Notes: a model not told the origin generated them from the letters alone. A stretch of 64,000 nt of DNA from Gammaproteobacteria bacterium HGW-Gammaproteobacteria-15 (GCA_002840125.1 PGZF01000002.1:248001-312000); one strand, 5' to 3'. Positions 43,838-52,784 are shown, numbered from the stretch's first letter. A program made the numbers and translations.

Positions 43838-46105
43838 TCAGCTTAGCTGTTGCAGTGGTTGCCGGGCAGCTTTGCTGTCAAATACGCCTTTTAACACCTG
43901 CCAACTTACGGCTAAGGCGCCGATGATAAAGATCACATCACCGACAGTACGCACCCAGCGCAATGTTTGCAGGATATTGCTTTGCATAAAAGCTTCACTG
44001 CGGGCATACCATAAACCTTCGGTGGCGCTGGCGTAGAACTGAATAAAGCCAATCGGCAGCAAGCTGGTAAATAGCATTAACACCAGGCCGCCGTTCATCC
44101 ACCAAAAAGCGGTTTTCATCAGTTTTTCATCAAACACCAGCTGTGGCCGGATATAACGCAGAATTAGCAGGCAGAAGCCCAGCGCCAGGAAGCCATAGAC
44201 ACCAAACAGCGCAGCATGGGCATGGGTGGGCGTGGTGTTTAACCCTTGCAGGTAATACAGCGCTATCGGTGGGTTAATCATAAAGCCAAACACGCCGGCG
44301 CCAAGCATATTCCAAAATGCTACTGCGACGAAAAACATCAATGGCCATTTAATATCAGCCATCCACGGCGCTTTGTTTTTTAAGCGCCAGTTTTCCCAGG
44401 CTTCATAACCCAGTACCACCAGCGGTACCACTTCCAGCGCACTAAAGGTGGCGCCAACTGCCATCACCGGTGTGGTGGTGCCGGAGAAATACAAATGGTG
44501 GAAGGTACCGGGTATACCGCCGAGCATAAACAGTGAGGCTGAAGCCAGGCTGGCACTGGTGGCCACACTGCGCGATACCAGCCCCATGCTGTGGAAAATA
44601 AACGCCAGCGATACCGTAGCGAACACTTCAAAGAAGCCCTCTACCCACAGATGTACTACCCACCAGCGCCAGTATTCCATTACCGATAAATGCGTACGCT
44701 CGCCGTAAAACAAGCCGGCGCCATAGAATAAACCCACGCAAATGACTGAGGCGGCAAACAGCGCCAGCAGGTTTTTATCACCCGGGGCTTTAAATGCCGG
44801 CACTATGGCTCGCAGCATCAGCAACAACCAGAACAGCACACCGATATATTTAATGATCTGCCAAAAACGGCCTATATCAATGTACTCGTAGCCCTGATGA
44901 CCAAACCAGAAGCTGTACTGCTGCGGCATAATTTGCATAATGGCAAAGTAGTTACCGGCAAAGGAGCCAGCCACCAGCACCACTAAAGCCCAGAATAAGA
45001 TATCGACGCCCAGTTTTTGGAACTTCGGATCTTTACCGCCGTTAATAATCGGCGCTAAAAACAAGCCGGCGGCTAAAAAGCCGGTAGCGATCCAGAACAT
45101 CGCCGCCTGAATATGCCAGGTACGCGCCAGGCTGTAGGGCAGCCATTCAGTGGTGTTTAAGCCATAAAAACCATCGCCTTCTACCGTGTAGTGTGCAGTA
45201 AAACCACCCAGCATTACCTGCAGGGTAAACAAGGCGACCACCACCAGAATATATTTACCCAGCGCTTTTTGTGATGGCGTAAGTGTTAAGCGGGCAATAG
45301 GATCCAACTTAGGCGGCGCGGGCTCTGCTTCGTCGTGTTGGCGTAAAAACGCCCAGCCCCAAATCAGGCCACCAACACCGGCGATCAGTAAAATAATACT
45401 GACTAACGACCAGATCAGGTTCTCGGCGGTAGGCCTGTTGTCTATCAGCGGCTCATGCGGCCAGTTATTGGTGTACGTAGCGCTATCCGGTGTGCGTTCG
45501 GTACTGGCAGCCCAGGCGGTCCAGAAAAAAAACTGCGTCATTTCCTGCCGGCGTTTAAGTGAGGGCAGGGTATTGTTTTTCATTGCATAGTTAGAGCGGG
45601 TTTGGCTAAGTTCGATATCATCGCCAAATAAGGCAATATAATGTTCAGCCGTTTGGGCAATGGCCTGTGCCCGGCGATCACTCAGTTGCAGGGTATCAGT
45701 GGCAGTGTCGTAGCTGTTAGTACGGTAAGCCTGCTTTAGGGCAAACTTAAGCGCATGTTGCTGCGTGGCGTTAAGCTGCGCATAACTTTGGCCATGTTCG
45801 TCCTGTGCGGCCAGCTCCAGCCAGGCCATTAGCTCGCGGTGCAGCCAGTCAGCCGTCCAATCCGGCGCCTGATAAGCACCGTGGCCCCAAATAGAACCCA
45901 GTTGCATACCGCCAACGGACTGCCAGGCGGTCTGGCCGTTTAAAATGGTCTCGTTAGTCATCAGTACCTGGCCTTGCTGATTAATCACCTTGGCCGGAAT
46001 GGGCGGCGCCGAGCGGTACACCTCGGCGCCAAAATAGCCCAGTACTGAGAAGGTAATGGCTAAAATACCGATTAACAGCCACCAGAGTTTACGATATCCG
46101 GCCAT
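43838..46105 (-). CDS. norB: Quinol-dependent nitric oxide reductase (qNOR)
   Basis: 755 residues. An N-terminal extension of about 210 residues is a membrane anchor plus the cytochrome c-like domain without a CxxCH site, the mark of the quinol-using type. It contains PPIPAKV, QTAWQSVGGMQLGSIWGHGAYQAPDWTADWLHRE. The C-terminal catalytic part has about 12 helices with the haem and FeB ligands (RTWHIQAAMFWIATGFL, HLWVEGFFEVFATVSLAFIFHSMG, GTFHHLYFSGT). It reduces NO to nitrous oxide. No norC is needed. NorR boxes lie upstream. Confidence 0.95.
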   Translation of the reverse strand: MAGYRKLWWLLIGILAITFSVLGYFGAEVYRSAPPIPAKVINQQGQVLMTNETILNGQTAWQSVGGMQLGSIWGHGAYQAPDWTADWLHRELMAWLELAAQDEHGQSYAQLNATQQHALKFALKQAYRTNSYDTATDTLQLSDRRAQAIAQTAEHYIALFGDDIELSQTRSNYAMKNNTLPSLKRRQEMTQFFFWTAWAASTERTPDSATYTNNWPHEPLIDNRPTAENLIWSLVSIILLIAGVGGLIWGWAFLRQHDEAEPAPPKLDPIARLTLTPSQKALGKYILVVVALFTLQVMLGGFTAHYTVEGDGFYGLNTTEWLPYSLARTWHIQAAMFWIATGFLAAGLFLAPIINGGKDPKFQKLGVDILFWALVVLVAGSFAGNYFAIMQIMPQQYSFWFGHQGYEYIDIGRFWQIIKYIGVLFWLLLMLRAIVPAFKAPGDKNLLALFAASVICVGLFYGAGLFYGERTHLSVMEYWRWWVVHLWVEGFFEVFATVSLAFIFHSMGLVSRSVATSASLASASLFMLGGIPGTFHHLYFSGTTTPVMAVGATFSALEVVPLVVLGYEAWENWRLKNKAPWMADIKWPLMFFVAVAFWNMLGAGVFGFMINPPIALYYLQGLNTTPTHAHAALFGVYGFLALGFCLLILRYIRPQLVFDEKLMKTAFWWMNGGLVLMLFTSLLPIGFIQFYASATEGLWYARSEAFMQSNILQTLRWVRTVGDVIFIIGALAVSWQVLKGVFDSKAARQPLQQLS

Positions 46106-46145
46106 ACAGCCCCCTTACATCATTGTTATTGCGCCTAAGTGTCAT
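46089..46145 (-). CDS. Possible 18-residue leader ORF overlapping norB start
   Basis: AGGAGTGAAGT precedes an ATG at 46145 that opens an 18-codon ORF (MTLRRNNNDVRGLYGRIS), ending with TAA inside norB. The ORF overlaps the norB start by 17 bases in another frame, so ribosomes finishing it are well placed to restart on norB. It is not conserved to my knowledge. It may be a coupling leader or chance. Confidence 0.35.
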   Translation of the reverse strand: MTLRRNNNDVRGLYGRIS

Positions 46146-46196
46146 ACTTCACTCCTGTTCTTTTATTAAACGGGCTTTGCCCGCCCGGTTTAACCA

Positions 46197-46215
46197 TTAC
46201 AAGAAATAAGCCAAA
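46197..46215 (-). promoter_or_regulatory. Probable sigma-54-type promoter of norB
   Basis: On the minus strand TTTGGCTTATTTCTTGTAA places GG and the GT of TTGT ten bases apart. The -12 element is TTGT rather than TTGC, so the match is good but imperfect. It is 52 bases from the nearest NorR box, a layout parallel to that before ric. Confidence 0.6.
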
Positions 46216-46266
46216 GATTAAGTGGTTGTTATGTATTGAAATATTATGGATTTGGTTTGCTGCCGG

Positions 46267-46320
46267 GTGTTTTAGACCTGAGTACGGTGGGGTTAAATTT
46301 ACCCATTGGGTACTAAATAC
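46267..46320. promoter_or_regulatory. Three NorR boxes upstream of norB
   Basis: GT-N7-AC elements occur at 46267-46277 (GTGTTTTAGAC), 46292-46302 (GTTAAATTTAC) and 46310-46320 (GTACTAAATAC). The starts are 25 and 18 bases apart, against 25 and 17 in the ric/norR region. The second and third sit in GGGT...ACCC palindromes. The 319-base gap is otherwise gene-free. Confidence 0.85.
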
Positions 46321-46424
46321 CCATGCCGTTTGCCGCGCGGTGTTTTCTACCTCTTTGGCGATATAGGCTCAGAGTCAAAGTTGCTTTAAGGTAGTGCGCA
46401 GAAAAAGCTTAGAGGCAGGGCGCT

Positions 46425-46805
46425 ATGGAGTACTATTTACAGGTAAAACAGTTACATATGTTTTGTGCTTATTTAAGCGTCGGCTTGTTTATTGGCCGGT
46501 TGCTATTGGATATAGCCGGCAAGCCCGGCTGGCGACAAAGTCCGGCGCATTACTTACCGCATATTAACGACAGCCTGTTATTAACGCTGGCATTTACCCT
46601 GCTGGCAATAGGGCCCTGGCAGCCCTTTGTGCACCAGTGGCTCGGGTTTAAAATTTTACTGCTGATTGGCTATATCGCCTTTGGTATCGGCGCGTTAAAA
46701 CAAAGCCTGTCTCTGTCGCTAAGAGCAGCTTGTGTCGCCATGGCGTTGGCGCACCTCAGTGGAATTTTTTATCTGGCCAGATTTAAACCGTTGTTATTTG
46801 TATAG
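46425..46805 (+). CDS. SirB2-like membrane protein
   Basis: 126 residues with four membrane helices (HMFCAYLSVGLFIGRLLLDIAG; DSLLLTLAFTLLAIGPW; FKILLLIGYIAFGIGALK; ACVAMALAHLSGIFYLAR), matching the SirB2 family. Function is not known. Transcribed divergently from norB, and the shared gap contains the NorR boxes, so it may also respond to NO (inference; no sigma-54 promoter seen on this strand). Confidence 0.75.
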   Translation: MEYYLQVKQLHMFCAYLSVGLFIGRLLLDIAGKPGWRQSPAHYLPHINDSLLLTLAFTLLAIGPWQPFVHQWLGFKILLLIGYIAFGIGALKQSLSLSLRAACVAMALAHLSGIFYLARFKPLLFV

Positions 46806-46860
46806 CGCCGACTACAGCAGTATATGCAAGTACGTGTATAGGCAGTGTTATTTGCCGAGG

Positions 46861-47181
46861 TTATAAGGACACTTTATGTTGCGTGACGTGTTCCATGGCA
46901 GGGGCAGAGATCAGCTTATTTTTGATTAACATTCGCTGTACACTCAGGCAAAGTTTGCCAAACCGGCGCAGCTCATCAAATTTGGGCACTCTGCCGTGCT
47001 TCATTGCGTTTTCCCAGAAACACAGTTCGGAATCGACCATTTCCAGCATTTTCTTTGGACAGCCAATACAGTCGGTATTGGTGCCGCAAATAAAAGTTGC
47101 AGGTTCATAAAGCGGCAGCTCCGTCTTAACCCGGTTGATAAGCTGTTGCATGGCGACAGTTAAATGAGGTTTTTTGTTCAT
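46861..47181 (-). CDS. Small Cys-containing protein of unknown function
   Basis: 106 residues, hydrophilic. A cluster FICGTNTDCIGCPKKMLEMV (Cys at about 32, 38, 41) looks like a metal or iron-sulfur site. I do not recognise the family. ATG at 47181 has AGGGA seven bases before it; the ATG at 47187 is too near. It is 129 bases downstream of nrdD on the same strand, which could make it part of the anaerobic ribonucleotide reductase operon. Confidence 0.55.
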   Translation of the reverse strand: MNKKPHLTVAMQQLINRVKTELPLYEPATFICGTNTDCIGCPKKMLEMVDSELCFWENAMKHGRVPKFDELRRFGKLCLSVQRMLIKNKLISAPAMEHVTQHKVSL

Positions 47182-47309
47182 CACCATTCCCTGAATATAA
47201 GCTCGGGCCCATGCTATATCGCGGCTCGGTTATGGGTAAATATTGCTAAAGCAGTACTATCAGCTGGTATTGTAGGTAAAGCGGGGCGCAATGAAGCGCC
47301 TCTGACAAG

Positions 47310-49133
47310 TTAAGCTGTCTGTTGTGCTGCAGCATTGTCTTGCTGGTAGTGGTGATTACCCTGGCGGTGATAATGCCGCAAGTTATGCTCTAATCTGCGG
47401 CCACTGCTAAAAGCTGATACCCGCTTTAAATAGCCGATAACCCGGGTGCCGTAGTCAATATCTTTACTGCCACATTTCGGGCAGGCACATAGCGTGCGCT
47501 TGTCGATGGCTTCACAGCTATTGCAGATAGTAATTTTCACGTTGACACAAAAGTAGTTGCAGCCGGTGTGGGCGGCAATGTTTAACAGGTTTACATAGCC
47601 CGGCTGATCGAGTTTTTCCTCCAGGTTTAAATGCAGTGCCGAGCCGCCATCGAGGTAATCCAGCAGCTGCCGGCCATGCAGCTGGAATTTATCCAGCGTA
47701 TTGCTGTACTCGTCCTCTACCACATAAAAATACGAGTTATAGCAATCGCGCGGCACAAAGTAGCCATCTTCGCGGTCCCACTTGGCATTTTTTACGCCGA
47801 GGTTTTCCGCCGGTACAAACTCGGTGTTAAACATGTAGCCGTATTCGGCTTTGGCGGCTTTGTTGGCGTCAAAAATCACTTTTAGCTGTTGCTGCACAAA
47901 CTGAATGTAAGCGGCGTTATTGCCGGCGGTTAAGCCCTGTGATTCGGCGGCTTCTACCATGCCGTTAATGCCAATGGTTAAAAATTGTTTGTCCAGGCTG
48001 ATAAAGCCGGCATCGTATACGGTGAGCAAACCGGCGGCTTTATATTGTTCCATTAACTTACGGTAGGCCACCTGATACTGATGAATTTTACTTATTTCAA
48101 CGGCTAAATCGCGGCCATCCTGCACCAGGCGGTTGATATTGATGGTAATCACATTAATAGAGCCGGTAGCCACGCCGCCGGCACCCAGTGAATACGAGAA
48201 AGTATTATCGCTGATTTCACTGCGTAGCCGGCAGCAACTGGCTAAGGAGTCGGCATTTTCCGACTGGTAAATAAAGAATGAGTTACCCGCGGCCATCTCG
48301 CGGGCGATATCATTGGCAAAAGCCGTGTCTTTACATTTACCGTTATCCGTTAGCATCGCCACGGTAACGACCGGAAAGGTCAGTACGGTTTTTTCCCGTT
48401 CTTTATTAAACCAACTGAGGAAAAACTGCTGCAACGCCGAGACAGACTGCCACTCAGGTTTGACAAAATCCGGAAACACAAAGTTGCCAAACATGCTGTC
48501 AAAGTAATACTGATCATAAATGGAGATATTCCAGAATACACTTTGGTAGCCCCGCGCTGCGGCCGGCTGGTTTAACGCATACACTACATGCTGCAGGTGG
48601 TTGGCAATTTGCTTGGGGTGGGTTTGCAGGTAATTAGCGCCATAGTCTTTACGGGCAAAGTAATCAAAGTAGGTTAGAAATTCTACCGTAGCCACAGCAC
48701 CGGCAAACTGGCTGGAGACAGCAAACACAAAGTTAACGAAGCAGCCGCAAAACGACTCCAGGTGTTTGGGCGCTTGCGACTCGCCACCCAGTTTGGTCAG
48801 GCCATCCCGGAGAAACGGATACATGGTGACCGACACACAGTACGGTTTTAAGCTGGTTTCGTCGTGCACATAAATTTCATGCTCAGTGATTTGCCGCAGG
48901 TATTCCGCCGCCAGCTTAGCACCAAATAGCTCGCTGATCTTATTGCTGACTAAAGCGCGGTTTACCTGAATAAACTGATCTTTCATCAGCTCGGCTTCTA
49001 AGGTAGCAATGTTTTTTTGCGTCACGTTAGCGTTGGCATCGAGCTTTGAGCCATCGGCGGCATTATTGGCATGCAGGTAGTTGTCGATAAAGCTGAGTTT
49101 TTGTTGTAGTTGCGAAAAGTTGAGCGCTTGCAT
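47310..49133 (-). CDS. nrdD: Anaerobic ribonucleoside-triphosphate reductase NrdD
   Basis: 607 residues. The glycyl radical loop RVIGYL is near the C-terminus (residues about 572-577), preceded by two zinc CxxC pairs (ICNSC and CPKC). Core blocks such as YVHDETSLKPYCVS and SLGAGGVATGSINVITININRL are present. The N-terminal ATP-cone of the longer (about 710-residue) type is missing, so feedback by dATP at that site is absent. Reduces ribonucleotides without oxygen. Confidence 0.95.
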   Translation of the reverse strand: MQALNFSQLQQKLSFIDNYLHANNAADGSKLDANANVTQKNIATLEAELMKDQFIQVNRALVSNKISELFGAKLAAEYLRQITEHEIYVHDETSLKPYCVSVTMYPFLRDGLTKLGGESQAPKHLESFCGCFVNFVFAVSSQFAGAVATVEFLTYFDYFARKDYGANYLQTHPKQIANHLQHVVYALNQPAAARGYQSVFWNISIYDQYYFDSMFGNFVFPDFVKPEWQSVSALQQFFLSWFNKEREKTVLTFPVVTVAMLTDNGKCKDTAFANDIAREMAAGNSFFIYQSENADSLASCCRLRSEISDNTFSYSLGAGGVATGSINVITININRLVQDGRDLAVEISKIHQYQVAYRKLMEQYKAAGLLTVYDAGFISLDKQFLTIGINGMVEAAESQGLTAGNNAAYIQFVQQQLKVIFDANKAAKAEYGYMFNTEFVPAENLGVKNAKWDREDGYFVPRDCYNSYFYVVEDEYSNTLDKFQLHGRQLLDYLDGGSALHLNLEEKLDQPGYVNLLNIAAHTGCNYFCVNVKITICNSCEAIDKRTLCACPKCGSKDIDYGTRVIGYLKRVSAFSSGRRLEHNLRHYHRQGNHHYQQDNAAAQQTA

Positions 49134-49145
49134 GGCATATCCCTT

Positions 49146-49598
49146 TTATGGTTTAACAAATAAGTGGTTAAGGCGTTGACCCGTGCGTAAGTCGGTAAAA
49201 ACCTGGTTGGTATTTGGGCTGTTCAGGCCGCCGCGTTCAGCCAACCAGCGGCCGGTTTTCAGGTAAGTTAACTGCTGTTTCAGCTGTGGGCTGACATCGT
49301 CCAGCCCGGTATATAAACAGGTATTCAGGTTGGCACTGCGACTTAGCTTCAGTAGCGCTATCAGTGCATCAGGCTGCCATTCACCGCCTAAAAACAGCAC
49401 GCAACTGATCAGGCCTTTATAGCGCTCTAAGCAATGCTGCAAGTAAAGCGGCGTTAGCGCAGTGCCCTGGTCGCTGCGCCAGCTGTAGCTGCTATGGCAG
49501 CCTTTGCAGCCAAGCGGACAACCGGCAATGGTATAAGCCAGTGATACTTCGCCGGGCACTTCCTGAAAAGCGATTTGTTCATCAGTAAATCTAAGCAT
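49146..49598 (-). CDS. nrdG: NrdD-activating radical SAM protein NrdG
   Basis: 150 residues. Radical SAM motif CPLGCKGCH (about 28-36) and LFLGGEW follow the family pattern. It generates the glycyl radical on NrdD. It is placed before nrdD, opposite to the common order, 12 bases apart. GGGGATTAA before the ATG supports the start. An FNR-like box precedes it. Confidence 0.92.
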   Translation of the reverse strand: MLRFTDEQIAFQEVPGEVSLAYTIAGCPLGCKGCHSSYSWRSDQGTALTPLYLQHCLERYKGLISCVLFLGGEWQPDALIALLKLSRSANLNTCLYTGLDDVSPQLKQQLTYLKTGRWLAERGGLNSPNTNQVFTDLRTGQRLNHLFVKP

Positions 49599-49651
49599 TT
49601 AATCCCCTATGTAGTGCTTTTTTGTTTTAATGGCACTAGATGTTGTGGTTT

Positions 49652-49667
49652 AGCTTAGCGCTAAGCT
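49652..49667. repeat. Perfect 16-base palindrome
   Basis: AGCTTAGCGCTAAGCT is a perfect palindrome upstream of nrdG. It overlaps the place where the -10 of the predicted FNR promoter would be, so it might be an operator. No family match known to me; it does not look like an NrdR box. Confidence 0.4.
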
Positions 49668-49678
49668 CGGGGCAAAGT

Positions 49679-49692
49679 TTGATCTGGATCAT
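49679..49692 (-). promoter_or_regulatory. FNR-like box before nrdG
   Basis: TTGATCTGGATCAT differs from the perfect FNR box at only the last base. It lies about 80 bases upstream of nrdG. The -10 beneath it (TAAGCT) is weak. Confidence 0.65.
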
Positions 49693-49796
49693 GTTTTTGC
49701 AGCTGGGAAAACCACAACCTGGCGCCAGGGCGCAGTTTTACTGCAGTTATTACCCCATCGGGAGTAGGGCGCCGGGCTTGCTGTGTGACATAGAAA

Positions 49797-49834
49797 ATAA
49801 AAAAAACCGCCCACTGAAAACCAGGGGCGGTACA
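49797..49834 (-). terminator. Terminator of the porin gene
   Basis: On the minus strand CCGCCCCTGG...GTGGGCGG is followed by a run of eight T. It lies about 60 bases downstream of the porin stop. The rest of the 49599-49896 gap holds only the palindrome and FNR-like box. Confidence 0.8.
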
Positions 49835-49896
49835 GAGGAGCCAACATGCAGTATTGGCCAAGGTGGAACTATGAGAGAAGAAAAACTTAACGATGG

Positions 49897-51114
49897 CTAC
49901 AATTGGTAGCTAAGCATCAACCACACTTTAGAAGTATCTACCGCAAAGGTGTCTGCGTTGTAATGTGCCAGTTTCAGTAAGGCAGATAATTGCTTATTCA
50001 GGGCGTAGCCGGCGCTGGCATTCCATTCATCACCGTATTTGCTGCTACCGGCATCACTGTCAAAGCGATGATATGCCAGTGTCAGTGCTATACCACTGAG
50101 CTTAGTATTAACTTGCAGCCAGTTATCCCGCAGGCCGCTATTGGGGGTAGTTAAAAACATATCGGCAAAACCGGAAAAAGCATGCAGGGTGGCCAGCGGC
50201 GTTTGAAAGGCGTTTAGGCCATCACCGGCTAAACGCTCCTGGCCGGCTTCCAGCGTTACGCTATCCAGCGCCCAGCTCAGGCTTAAACGGTGATAGTGAT
50301 GGCTGAAACTGAGCGGCGCATTGTGGGCATCGTCCTGTTTGGCCAGCGCTAACTGCCAGCTCAGTTTCGGGCCGGCGCTCAGCTTACCCTGATAGTCGAC
50401 GCCATAAGTGCGGCTGCTGCGCACCGCCCAGTTATCAAAATCAAAGTCATAGCCAAAAGCAGCCAACTGATGCGCCGGAGTTATCTGCCATTGCAGCAAG
50501 GCGGTATTAAAGCTGCCGTGTTGATCGGCAGCGGGGCTTTTGGGGCCAAATACCCGGTTAACGTTGTAGTAATGGCCAAGCTCAGCGCTAAAGTTGGTGG
50601 CAAATGTTTGTTGCAGGCGGTAGCCATCCAGCGTTTGCTCATTCTGGCGCCAGCCTACACCGCCTATAAAGCGTTGGTTTAGTTGGTTAACCAACTGGCG
50701 GCCGGCGCTAAGCGTGGTGCCGCTGTCGTTCTGATAACGCAGCAATGCCTGATTAATATCGGTGCCTTTAGGGTCGGCCACCACGCTGTAATCTGTTTTG
50801 CCATTTACTGTGCTGTTGTAATTGTCGTTACCTACCAGGCTGACATTATCAACCTGCAGTAAGGCGCTAACACCATAAGCTTTACCGGTATTAACGCTAA
50901 AGCGGCTACGCAGGGTAGAGGCAAAGGCATCATCAAGCTGATTGTCCTGGTCGACATATTCCAGCCGATAGCGAAAATGCGCTGATACACTGCTTTGGGT
51001 CAATGCTTGCTCCAGCTGCTCGCTGGCGCTGCCAGCCTGTGCAGGTGATGATGCGGCGGCGGCAGATAACGCGAAAGTGATGGCAAAAGGTAAGGCAGAA
51101 ACGGGTGTTTTCAT
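49897..51114 (-). CDS. Outer-membrane porin, alginate-export/OprD-like
   Basis: 405 residues with a signal peptide (cleavage after SSPAQA) and a sequence of alternating hydrophobic residues and aromatic belts fitting a beta barrel of about 18 strands (FRYRLEYVDQDN, LRSRFSVNTG, SAELGHYYNVNRVF). The C-terminus MLSYQL ends in Leu rather than the usual Phe. Substrate unknown. It lies between nrdG and the nar genes, but a nitrogen-oxide role is not supported by the sequence itself. Confidence 0.65.
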   Translation of the reverse strand: MKTPVSALPFAITFALSAAAASSPAQAGSASEQLEQALTQSSVSAHFRYRLEYVDQDNQLDDAFASTLRSRFSVNTGKAYGVSALLQVDNVSLVGNDNYNSTVNGKTDYSVVADPKGTDINQALLRYQNDSGTTLSAGRQLVNQLNQRFIGGVGWRQNEQTLDGYRLQQTFATNFSAELGHYYNVNRVFGPKSPAADQHGSFNTALLQWQITPAHQLAAFGYDFDFDNWAVRSSRTYGVDYQGKLSAGPKLSWQLALAKQDDAHNAPLSFSHHYHRLSLSWALDSVTLEAGQERLAGDGLNAFQTPLATLHAFSGFADMFLTTPNSGLRDNWLQVNTKLSGIALTLAYHRFDSDAGSSKYGDEWNASAGYALNKQLSALLKLAHYNADTFAVDTSKVWLMLSYQL

Positions 51115-51318
51115 TGCGGGCTTCCTGACAAAAGACGACAGGAAGATCCTAACGCGGAATAGGGTTTTTTATAATTATATTAAATGGTTACCTATCATTC
51201 GGTACGCGGTTGCCGTTATTGGTATGGTGGCGGTGCTCTGGCTATCAACTTATTTCAGCACCGGTTCATCCTACTGTCGCCAAACTCAGGCGGTGTTTAC
51301 CCAAAGATGGAGCCTGCT

Positions 51319-51843
51319 ATGAGAACAGGTATCAAGAAAACATTGTTAGTTGCAACCTTGCTGACGTTGCCAGCATGGCCAATAAGTGCTCATCAGGGTA
51401 GTTATGAGCCCGCAGAAAGGGTGGTGCAGGATGTCGTGGTGTTCACTATGCAACGGGCTGCACAAGAGCTGCTGCGGGTATCGCGGATTGATCCGGTATA
51501 TCAGGGGTACAGTCGGCATTATGTTGATCGGCAACCCGCACCACGGCTGGATGAACGCAGTCGTCAGCAATTACGCAAGCTGGCCGCAGAACATCAGCGC
51601 AAATTGGCCGGGTTTGAACGTGAGCTCGATCGTGAACTGGATAAACTGGCAAGTGAGTATCGGCGTGACAGCAAAAAGAGCAAAGGGCATAAGCGTGCCA
51701 AAGCCCGTGAGAAATTTCAGCGCAAGGTGGATCAGGCGTATGAGCGGTTTGTCACTAACACCGAGCGCCAACATGATCGCTTTGATCAGCAGCGGGAACG
51801 GATCTTACGTGAGGCGTATGCTTATCACAGCCGACGCTATTAG
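51319..51843 (+). CDS. Exported, highly charged coiled-coil protein of unknown function
   Basis: 174 residues. A signal peptide (TLLVATLLTLPAWPISA) precedes a mature part of about 150 residues rich in Arg, Glu, Lys and Gln, predicted by eye to be helical coiled coil (ERSRQQLRKLAAEHQRKLAGF...). GGAGCCTGCT before the ATG fixes the start. No family recognised; the layout resembles Spy/CpxP-type periplasmic chaperones only in general style. Between two minus-strand genes. Confidence 0.6.
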   Translation: MRTGIKKTLLVATLLTLPAWPISAHQGSYEPAERVVQDVVVFTMQRAAQELLRVSRIDPVYQGYSRHYVDRQPAPRLDERSRQQLRKLAAEHQRKLAGFERELDRELDKLASEYRRDSKKSKGHKRAKAREKFQRKVDQAYERFVTNTERQHDRFDQQRERILREAYAYHSRRY

Positions 51844-51897
51844 TGAGGCAAAGAAGCCGTGGCGAGCAGGGCGCAAGTATGCGCCCTGCGACTAAGG

Positions 51898-52665
51898 TTA
51901 CTGCATTAAAGGCGACGCCGACAGGTTAAAATCGTAGCCTTCAATTTCAGCCGCAACTATCAGCGTATGAATATACTGCGCTACCGCTTTGCGACGTACT
52001 TTTTCGTTCAGGTATTCGGCTATTTTTTGCTGTACGGCGCTAAACGGCAATAGCTTACCCGGTACTTTGCGGGCGATAAACACGATATGAAAACCGTAAC
52101 GGCTTTCAATGCCTTGGGGCAGCAAACCCGGCTCTGCACTGAATATTTGCCGCTCAAACTCCGGTACGGTTTGGCCACGGCTTATTTGGCCCAGGCTGCC
52201 GCCGGTTTCTTTGGATGGGCAGGCCGAGTAATGTTTAGCCAGCTCAGCCAGGCTGTCGCCTTGTTGCAGCTTGAGGATTAATTGCTCGGATAGTATTTTG
52301 GCTTCTACCCTGGCTTTATCATCCTCCGGGGCAGCGGCCAGCAGAATATGGCTGACTTCCAACAACGGCGAGCTGGCAAAGCGCTGCGGATTCAGTTTGT
52401 AGTATTGCTGACATTCTTCATCTGTTGCAGTGGGGATCGGCAGTTCGCGGCTAATCAGGGCATCAAGAAAATCATCATCGCTGGCGCTGTTCAGCTCGCT
52501 TTTTACCGTCAAACCCAGCGCTTTGGCGCGTTGACGTAATAATTCACCGATGATCAGCGATTCAGCGGCTTTAAGCGTGGCCGCGCGTTTGCTGGCGGCC
52601 GGATGGTATTGTACTTCGGCCATAATTGCCGCTTCGCTGATACTGGCTTGGTTGACTTGTATCAT
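51898..52665 (-). CDS. PpiC-type peptidyl-prolyl isomerase of the nar operon
   Basis: About 255 residues. N-terminal helical chaperone part (residues 1-110) and a parvulin domain (VSHILLAAAPEDDKARVEAK to YGFHIVFIARKVPG, about 118-215) as in NifM-like proteins. Such genes follow narGHJI in several pseudomonads and likely help assemble nitrate reductase (inference from position). No signal peptide, so it acts in the cytoplasm. Start at 52665 with AGAGG ahead. A hairpin-rich gap of 280 bases separates it from narI. Confidence 0.8.
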   Translation of the reverse strand: MIQVNQASISEAAIMAEVQYHPAASKRAATLKAAESLIIGELLRQRAKALGLTVKSELNSASDDDFLDALISRELPIPTATDEECQQYYKLNPQRFASSPLLEVSHILLAAAPEDDKARVEAKILSEQLILKLQQGDSLAELAKHYSACPSKETGGSLGQISRGQTVPEFERQIFSAEPGLLPQGIESRYGFHIVFIARKVPGKLLPFSAVQQKIAEYLNEKVRRKAVAQYIHTLIVAAEIEGYDFNLSASPLMQ

Positions 52666-52762
52666 ATTAAACCTCTGTAATCGGTGCCGTTTAGCATATC
52701 GCCAGACTGCTTTCAGCCGGTATTGCACACAAAGACGCCGTAAATCCCTCCCTGGAGGCTCC

Positions 52763-52784
52763 TCTTTGGCATCCATGCCAAAGA
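52763..52784. repeat. Hairpin between narI and the PpiC gene
   Basis: TCTTTGGCAT-CC-ATGCCAAAGA forms a ten-base-pair stem. Another imperfect stem (GCCACAG...CTGTGGC) follows near 52865-52897. No T-run is present, so processing or attenuation is possible rather than full termination. The rest of 52666-52945 shows no gene. Confidence 0.5.
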
